Assembly (NCBI GenBank): GCA_964019135.1 | Contig: OZ025248.1 | Coordinates: 9,431,574 to 9,495,573, forward strand | Source of the DNA: Arenicola marina | Taxonomy: Eukaryota > Annelida > Polychaeta > Arenicolidae | DNA: 64,000 nucleotides | Direction of reading: 5' to 3' | In this document: in pieces, positions 57,848-64,000 of the stretch | Layout of the letters: the number at the start of each line of letters is the position of its first letter | Numbering within the stretch: position 1 is the first letter of the stretch | The notes under the pieces: model-generated | What the model was told of the DNA's origin: nothing | Database searches by the model: none | The model's input: the letters and a program-made list of their open reading frames with translations, nothing else | Position numbers and translations under genes: made by a program

Positions 57848-58133
57848 GAAGGATACATTTCTTTATTCCCAGGTCACGATGAATTAAAAGGAAAACTCAC
57901 CGCATACAACGGAAGGGTCGGATACATGATACTAAATTAACGATTTCCCGAATCACGGTTATTTAATAAAAAAATTCCCAGTTCACGAAGAACGAAAATC
58001 CTTGATCACGGCGGTCGGCTAATACAGGCTAATACGCCATTCCCAGTTCACGAAGAATTATTTTCGTCATTCCCAGTCCACAGTGAAATGAAAAGCCCAT
58101 TCCCGAGGAACGTAAAATACCCCTGCCCCCCCC
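57848..58133 (+). repeat. Dispersed element B, copy 2
   Basis: Same orientation and block order as 34838-35110, ending in a C-run. TTCCCAGTTCACGAAGAA occurs twice within it. Non-coding. Confidence 0.75.
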
Positions 58134-59748
58134 CCCCAACTATTTAAACAACCCCCAACTACCCCCTCCTTTTAGATCCGTCACGGCCCAATAAGATAAA
58201 AAAAGACTAAGTGATGAGTGACTAACATTGCTTTTTCGCGCTCTATGTGAGACAATGTGAAGGTCATAGAGGGCTAGCGCAGATCTCCCACTAGAGGACG
58301 CTCCATTTTGAACTCGCAGCGCCACTTTACTTGAAGCATAATTTGATGTGCTGAATGCGGATCGCAGAAAAGGCCGCACGCATATTGCAGCATCAATGAT
58401 ACGGAAAGTGACATGCATGTCGTGAATGACAAATTCGTCTTGTAGGATAGGATGTTGCATCTTGTGAAAAGACTTGTCCATGTTGCATAATGCATCATAG
58501 CATTGCATATTTGAATTTTGGTATCCATAATCATATTCATGGCTGGGCGGGTTCAGTGTTATTTTTATTTTCTTTCTCTTGGCGGCAATTTGCTGGTTCA
58601 TAGTATTTGCTTTTCACATCAGGCATTCGGATTGAATCACCTGACTGTTAATTCGTACATTATCGAATGTCAAAAACTGGCGATTGGCGAAACATTTACG
58701 TGGTTTGTCAAGGCGGGAGTCTCATTGAGGCCGCTAGCGATGAACCTTCAATGCGTAACTGAAGAATACTCCACATGTATTTGAATTTCTTTCATCACCA
58801 ACCCCGCTACCCCGCTACCGCCCCACTACCATCCCCACCCACCCACACACACACACGACCACAGACACAAAGCCTATGACGTGTTAGCCCTAATCGAGGA
58901 AGTCAAAGATTTGTTTGTGGGTCATGCGTTATGTGTGTGCAGAGGATTTGGACACTCAAAGTATGTTCTCCTGGTAATCCCACCTCAATAGCTTTAGGCT
59001 GCTTGCTCGTGCTTGATGCCACGTGTGTGTCTGGTGAGTGGTAGGGGGGAGGGATGTGACGCCTTCATTGCCCCCCCCCCCCACACATACACACTCCACT
59101 CTCCGCCCCCTCTATCAAGGCATGACCGTGAGATGATACAACCAGAGATCGTATATTATCTTGCATAATCTCTGATACAAATGTCAATTGGCTTGACCGT
59201 TGTGACTCCACATAAGCACGAGATCACTCAGGCTTGTCAACTTTAAGGGACGATCCATTAACATCAAAAACAACGGGGGGGGGGGAGAGGGAATACTTGG
59301 TTGTCATGCACAAAAACTTGAACTTCAGCAAGAAATTCTTTGCATTTTACCCAATTTTAATGTAAATGAAATTGCTGAAGTCTTTGGTTTCCTGCTGTTA
59401 AATCTCGGTTGATTCTTTTTGTACGGGTACACGTAAAACACAATTTAGTTTTCCAAAAAGTCAGGTCAAACAGTGTTTGGTTTTGAGTGAATCTACTGCT
59501 GCCATAGATTGACCCTTACCTCGCTTTCCAGACAATGGTTTACAACAATTCGTGCTCACGTTTAAAAACAATGCTGATTATTTAAGCGTCTTGAAATGAT
59601 TAATTGAATTATTGACATAACTATTCTGCTTAATTATTATATATTAGTATATAAATACATAACTTATAATAATACAGTTATAGCTAGAGTCATGGACAGC
59701 GTAGCTGGCAGGCAGGTACCAGACCCTATGCGAGGGTCATAATGCGAG
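58134..59748. other. Intergenic, no gene recognised
   Basis: Open frames up to 153 codons (minus strand near 58140-58601) show no domain. C-runs occur near 58125 and 59071, and a G-run near 59276. Nothing else is recognised. Confidence 0.55.
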
Positions 59749-59930
59749 TACCCTCCACCCCGCACTATACATAATGAGCATACCCCCCATTATATATGAG
59801 AGTACCCCCCATTATACATGAATAGTGGGAGTAACCCCCCTCCCCATCACATATAATGGGAGAAACCCATCCCACCCATTATATATAATGGGCCGGAGTA
59901 ACCCCCCATTATATATAATGGGAGTAGCCC
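59749..59930. repeat. Palindromic tandem array (CCCATTATATATAATGGG)
   Basis: About six imperfect units combine an AT palindrome and a GAGTAACCCCCC linker. Two units contain the perfect 18-base palindrome CCCATTATATATAATGGG (59875-59892 and 59905-59922). Confidence 0.88.
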
Positions 59931-59955
59931 ACCATCGCTACCGTCTGTAAGTCTG

Positions 59956-60066
59956 ACAACCAATCTCCACCTCTATCTCGACTATCCGTTCAACAACCAA
60001 TCTCCATCTCTAGCAGGAGTATCCGCACCACAACCAATCTCTGCGTCTAATCATTAATGACCGTGG
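59956..60066. repeat. 37-bp tandem repeat, three diverged copies
   Basis: ACAACCAATCTCC-type unit starts fall at 59956, 59993 and 60030. Each is followed by CTCTA..and a CTATCCG or GTATCCG step in the first two. Confidence 0.8.
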
Positions 60067-60279
60067 GTTTATATGGTTCAACCTTTATTCCTGCTGTCCC
60101 CGGTTGGTCAATAAGACGGACCAGGTGCGTCCTTGAGAAATTTCTCAAGGTCACGCTGATAATGCTCACCGTTAACTTCTTTCATCTTCCCTGTTCCCTC
60201 AACACCTTACGTCGATGGACAGACAGCCCCTGTGGGTGTGGCACTACGTGAGACCATGCGGGGCTCAAGCTGCGGCGGT

Positions 60280-60790
60280 GGCGCGATGGTGGTGGCGCTG
60301 TGGTAAAGTGGTGCTTCTGTCCTGTTGTGGTAAAGTGATAATTTAAAAGTGGCGCTGCTGTGGGTGCGCTGCGGTGGTGGCGCCGCGGCGGTGGCGCTGC
60401 GGTGGCGCTGCAGTGGCGCTGTTGTAGGTGCGCTGCGGCGGTGGCGCTGTTGTAGGTGCGCTGCGGCGGTGGCGCTGCGGCGGCGGTCGAGTGGCGCCTG
60501 TCCCCCAAGGGCCCCGCTTTTCCCTGCCGACGGAACCTACCCTCAGCCGCTCACCGCTCACCGCTCGGCGGGGAGATGGGAGGATATCCAGCGAATATCA
60601 CACTTGACGCCGTGGCACGTCGGAAGCCAACCCCACCGGCTGTTAGTGACCCCCCGACCTCCGCCACTCCCCCCACCCCACGCCATTCCCCCACCCCAGT
60701 CCACATCCCCCACCCCACCCGACACACACCAACCCCACCCGACACACACCAACCCCACCCCACCCACACCAACCCCACCCGACCCCCGGC
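60280..60790. repeat. GC-rich low-complexity block (GGTGGCGCTG and CACCAACCCCACCCG repeats)
   Basis: Between 60280 and 60490 GGTGGCGCTG and GTAGGTGCGCTGCGGC phrases are repeated irregularly. At 60705-60790 an ACACCAACCCCACCCGACAC-type unit is repeated about four times. Long frames here (up to 237 codons) are Arg/Ala- or Pro/Thr-rich translations of these repeats. A CT dinucleotide run (about 60906-60924) and TA/CA runs (about 60970-61022) follow. Confidence 0.8.
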
Positions 60791-61508
60791 CTCACGGCAG
60801 CCGGGCAGGCCGGCGGACAACCAGCGTCAGTGCGCCGCCACAGTCACCACCCAGGCACTCACTCATTCAGTCACTCAGTCACACGGTGCTGCTCGGGATT
60901 GGCGCTCTCTCTCTCTCTCTCTCACTCACGCTGAACTCCCGCTCTCTGGGAGCGTCACGCGTGGTTTTAACATATATATGTATGACATATAACATATATA
61001 TATATACACACACACATATACACGCCAAGCGTTTGTACGCCGGCCAGTCTGTGGTCAGTTAGTTAATAAACCTGGCCGGGACCTGGTGCCGCACCGCCCG
61101 CTGTGATGTGATGAGTCGCTCGACCTGCGAGCCACAGGAGGATTAACACTTTGGCGGGACCGGCTCAGTTAACGCTTCCCTGGCTTCACCTCACTGTGAC
61201 CGGACTTTTTGTTCATGTTGGTGATATAATGATTTAATAGACTACGCATTACAGATCACAGCTGTGGAGCGCCAAGCCATGCGTAGCCTCTGCCCGCCGC
61301 TGTGGTCGCACCTTGATCAGAGCAAGTCCACCGCTCGCCGCGGCTGATTCCATGCCAAAGTGACCAAAGAATAACCAGCGGATTATTAACTCTGCAACAC
61401 CTTGGCGACATTGGGCGACAAGCAAATCCCGATCGCCAGTGATAATCCATCCTTACATTGGCAAGTGACGGTAACTTCAGTGGTGAAGCACGGGAAAACC
61501 CACCGACC

Positions 61509-61749
61509 ATGGATGAAAAGCCGCCGTCGGTAACCAACGGTCCCGGGGGAGGCGGAGGCGAGGCGACACCCCTGAAGGCGGACTATGGGGACGCTCAGGC
61601 GCCCGCCAAGGTCCCCCCGGGGGGGCCTGATATTCCGGAGCGCGAACAATGGTCGCGAAAAATGGACTTCTTTTTCTCCTGTATCGGCTATTCCATCGGC
61701 TTGGGCAACGTTTGGCGCTTCCCATATCTGTGCTACAAAAATGGCGGAG
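61509..61749 (+). CDS. SLC6-family sodium/chloride-dependent transporter, first coding exon
   Basis: Codes 80 residues and one further base (phase 1) from the ATG at 61509 (ACCATGGATG context) to the donor GAG|GTGAGA. A Gly/Pro-rich cytosolic N terminus (1-45) is followed by [20 protein letters not shown] and [16 protein letters not shown]. This is the W-x-x-(R/K)-x-(D/E)F entry to TM1 and the invariant NVWRFPYLC of the family. The monoamine-binding Asp of TM1 is replaced by Gly64, as in GABA, taurine, betaine and creatine carriers, so one of those substrates is likely. A phase 1 intron after N-G-G in the NGGGAF motif is usual in this family. Protein of this type is a 12-span plasma-membrane Na+/Cl- symporter of about 600 residues; the other exons lie beyond the window. 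Confidence 0.92.
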
Positions 61750-62994
61750 GTGAGATTTATATACATATTAGTATATATATATATACATATATTTCAAAAT
61801 ACTAATCATTCTTTTGGTGGTTGGGAGGGGCGGGGGGAGAGGGGGTAATCGTGGTGGAATACCAACTATTGTTAACGCCTTGTCATTTTCCCCAACATAC
61901 CAGTCCCGTAACTGCACTCCCACCTCTCTGAATATCGGATTTATTATTTCGGTGCACGTCAGATACGTAATGTCGGCTCTTATTGTAGCCCAGACTAAGG
62001 GGGGAAGAGGGGTGGTGGTGGTGGCGGTAGGGGCGGAGGGCTAGGATGGCGCTCACCAGGCACTAAGTCAACACTGAATTCCTAGAATGTTTAGTTAAAC
62101 GTAGGGGCACTTTATGTCTTTATGGCACTTTATGTCAATAGATACCCCCACCCTATATAACATCGTGCTATTTCTCCGCGATGCGTACAAATTAAGGGAA
62201 AAACTGATTCAAAATGTTACCTTATTTACTTGATGTTATTTGTATATACATATATTTGTACTTTGAGGCTGTGAGCCTACAGTGCACAATAAACTGATTA
62301 TTATTATTATTTATGTCTAAAAGAAATCCCGATGTGTGATATATGATATGTGAATTCAAAGCTTAAATGTTTCTCGCCTTCTATCTGTGCGTTGTCACTG
62401 ACCTGGGCGACAGGTATTACCTATGTGTATTCCGTAATAGCTCATACCTACAGTACTGGTGGCGAAACGACAGAAGTGGCCAGTCTGATAACTGGTTTGC
62501 AGTTTACCGCTATATAAATGAATATATATTATATACATAAATGGTAGTACATTGGTATATACAGAATAGGCGTCAGTATATCCAAATGTATAATGTATTT
62601 TGAGCTTGAAAGGCCCAGGCGATCAATTGTAAATTCAGAAGAATGGATTTCCGGTTCATTCTGCCCTCAGTTATTACCGAATTCCATCAGCATGATTATA
62701 GATGCATTTGATATTACCCAGTGAATTGTACACACCAAGAATTGTACCAGCACTGACACGTACCTAAGCGGCAGTGCCCTGAACCCTCTGTGATACGTAG
62801 GAACTGCAAACATAGAGCCAGCCACTTACAGCCACGACTGGTCTGATCTGTACCATGTAGAACTGGAACGTGTGAAAAAGAAACTTCGCAGAGTTAGAGC
62901 AAACTATTTCTGTTTCCAAGTTTTTTAATTCGAGTTACACTCCATGGGTTGCTTATGAAAATACAGGGGGCAATATTCAGCTCAAGGAAAACAT

Positions 62995-63105
62995 GTAACC
63001 ATTTGGGTTGCATACCTGGGTTGCATGCCTGGATTGCATACCTGGGTTGCATTGCATACCTGAGTTGCATACTTGGGTTGCATACTTGAGTTGCATACTA
63101 AATAC
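62995..63105. repeat. 15-bp GTTGCATACCTGG-type tandem array
   Basis: About seven units of GGGTTGCATACCTGG and close variants (CTTGA, GCCTGGA) occur in a row, with one unit carrying an extra TTGCA. Confidence 0.9.
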
Positions 63106-63164
63106 TAATTACTCCTGCAACGTCCCCCAGTAGAGACACAAGAGCCTCATATTATTGCAAGGGC

Positions 63165-63507
63165 CTTAAGTATTAGATAAGGAATGAGTTGTAGGTCATT
63201 ATTGGGATCGAAGAACTTCGAGGCGTAGCCGAGAGGTTGTGAGATCCCAATAATGACCTACAACTCATTCCTTACCTGGCTTAATGCATACTTCTATTGT
63301 TTCCTCTGAGGAGGCGGCGATGGCATGGAGTATGTGAGCGAGGGGTCATTATTGTGACGGAACTATAATAACCCGCTCTGAGAAAATAATGACCTCCTGC
63401 TCATGGTCCGCAGGTCCTTACCGGCAAAACACGACTCCGAGGAAACAATAGAAGTATGCATACTTCTATTGGTTCCTCGGAGTCGTGTTTCTTATCTAAT
63501 ACATAAG
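63165..63507. mobile_element. Compound fold-back element with three hairpins
   Basis: The outer inverted repeat CTTA(A/T)GTATTAGATAAG pairs 63165-63181 with 63491-63507. Inside are a perfect 32-bp stem (63178-63209 with 63243-63274), a shorter stem around GGTCATTATT/AATAATGACC (about 63344-63393), and a 32-bp palindrome with no loop (63427-63458 with 63459-63490, one mismatch) centred on GTATGCATAC. GGTCATTATT recurs in the first and second stems, and TACTTCTATTG..TTCCTC recurs at 63289. No coding capacity. Resembles a miniature or fold-back DNA element. Confidence 0.85.
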
Positions 63508-63510
63508 GGG

Positions 63511-63590
63511 AGCCTCCCTAGCTCAGTCGGTATGCAGACTGAACTGCAGATCAACAGGTCGTGGGTAGGAACCCTGGAACCGACATTTGG
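63511..63590 (+). repeat. tRNA-derived (SINE-like) sequence
   Basis: TAGCTCAGTCGGT (63519-63531) matches a Pol III A box, and GTGGGTAGGAACC (63561-63573) is a degraded B box at about the right distance. No complete cloverleaf with paired acceptor arms is apparent, so it is more likely a tRNA-derived repeat or decayed tRNA copy than a functional tRNA gene. It directly abuts the fold-back element. Confidence 0.4.
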
Positions 63591-64000
63591 GACAACGTTC
63601 ATCCAGCCTCATGTCATTATCCCCGCAGGTTTCTTTTTGAGTTGAGTCTTCATGTGTACAAAACCGGGTCTTTCATATCAACTTAGTAGAAGTGACATCG
63701 GTTGAAAGACATCGTCACGGGTTTGGGTATATATAATGGCATACACCCACACCCCCTCCCCTCTCCCGCCGCCACCAGTGCCCATCCCTTAAATCTTGCC
63801 ATAAGTTGTGGCATATTTTATTTGTGTACTCAGTGACATCTACAGCATATGTTTGCGTAAGTAGTGTGTCTTTCGGGGGTGGATGAGGGTGGGGGGGGGG
63901 GGGGGGGTAGACGGAGGAGCTGCCGTGGGTTGAGTGTTATTCGCATATGTTGGTAGACAAATAATAACTCACACGCAATCAGAATACTAGCCCGGGCCGC

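Larger units (their letters stand above)
61750..64000. other. SLC6 gene, first intron (incomplete)
   Basis: No second exon (expected to start AFLIPY or similar) is seen before the window ends. The intron holds TA-rich runs (61760-61800), a 15-bp array (62995-63105), the compound fold-back element (63165-63507), a tRNA-like segment (63511-63590) and a long G-run (63891-63907). Confidence 0.75.

Noticed and set aside
60349..61062. 237-codon plus-strand frame upstream of the SLC6 exon
   Set aside because: It is built of GC-rich GGTGGCGCTG and CACCAACCCC repeats and microsatellites, with no conserved domain; it is unlikely to be an upstream coding exon.

Overview
This window is nuclear DNA from an animal. 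Its genes are split by long introns with GT..AG boundaries, protein-coding sequence covers only about 4% of it, and the recognisable proteins are metazoan families (CTTNBP2, MANBAL/UPF0239, SLC6). Dense minisatellites, fold-back elements and very many poly-G/poly-C runs suggest a marine invertebrate. A lancelet, hemichordate, mollusc or brachiopod would fit, and the window alone does not decide.

Three genes can be supported. (1) A cortactin-binding protein 2 (CTTNBP2/CTTNBP2NL) homologue lies on the minus strand in five exons from about 33.0 kb down to 9.5 kb (33017-32946, 29697-29596, 15168-14929, 14457-14350, 11100-9457). All junctions are phase 0, and the joined reading frame is about 721 residues: a CortBP2 N-terminal domain, a long coiled coil, and a Pro/Ala/His-rich tail with a PPPVPPNKP motif. 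(2) A complete two-exon MANBAL homologue (83 residues) lies on the plus strand at 36049-36192 and 38132-38239. It is divergent from CTTNBP2 across about 3 kb that contains a perfect GTCACGTGAC box. (3) The first coding exon of an SLC6 neurotransmitter/osmolyte transporter lies at 61509-61749 (+), and the gene runs off the right edge.

Layout: 1-9.4 kb, no recognised gene, one 30-bp tandem array; 9.4-33 kb, CTTNBP2, with introns holding a 2.9-kb array of 34/37/40-bp units that stops about 17 bases from a splice donor, a 60-bp tandem duplication of a splice-donor region, and a 1.7-kb G-rich 32-bp array; 33-38.2 kb, the divergent intergenic region and MANBAL, whose intron carries a long-terminal-inverted-repeat element with a 9-bp direct repeat at its borders; 38.2-61.5 kb, about 23 kb without a convincing gene, filled with minisatellites and dispersed elements, including a nested insertion and several families also found elsewhere in the window; 61.5-64 kb, SLC6 exon 1 and its intron, with a compound fold-back element.

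The genes do not form an obvious functional cluster. CTTNBP2 is a cytoskeletal/STRIPAK scaffold, MANBAL a small membrane protein, and SLC6 a sodium-coupled transporter. The noteworthy content is repeat architecture around splice sites rather than a new biochemical system. Most long open frames here are products of tandem repeats whose units lack stop codons.
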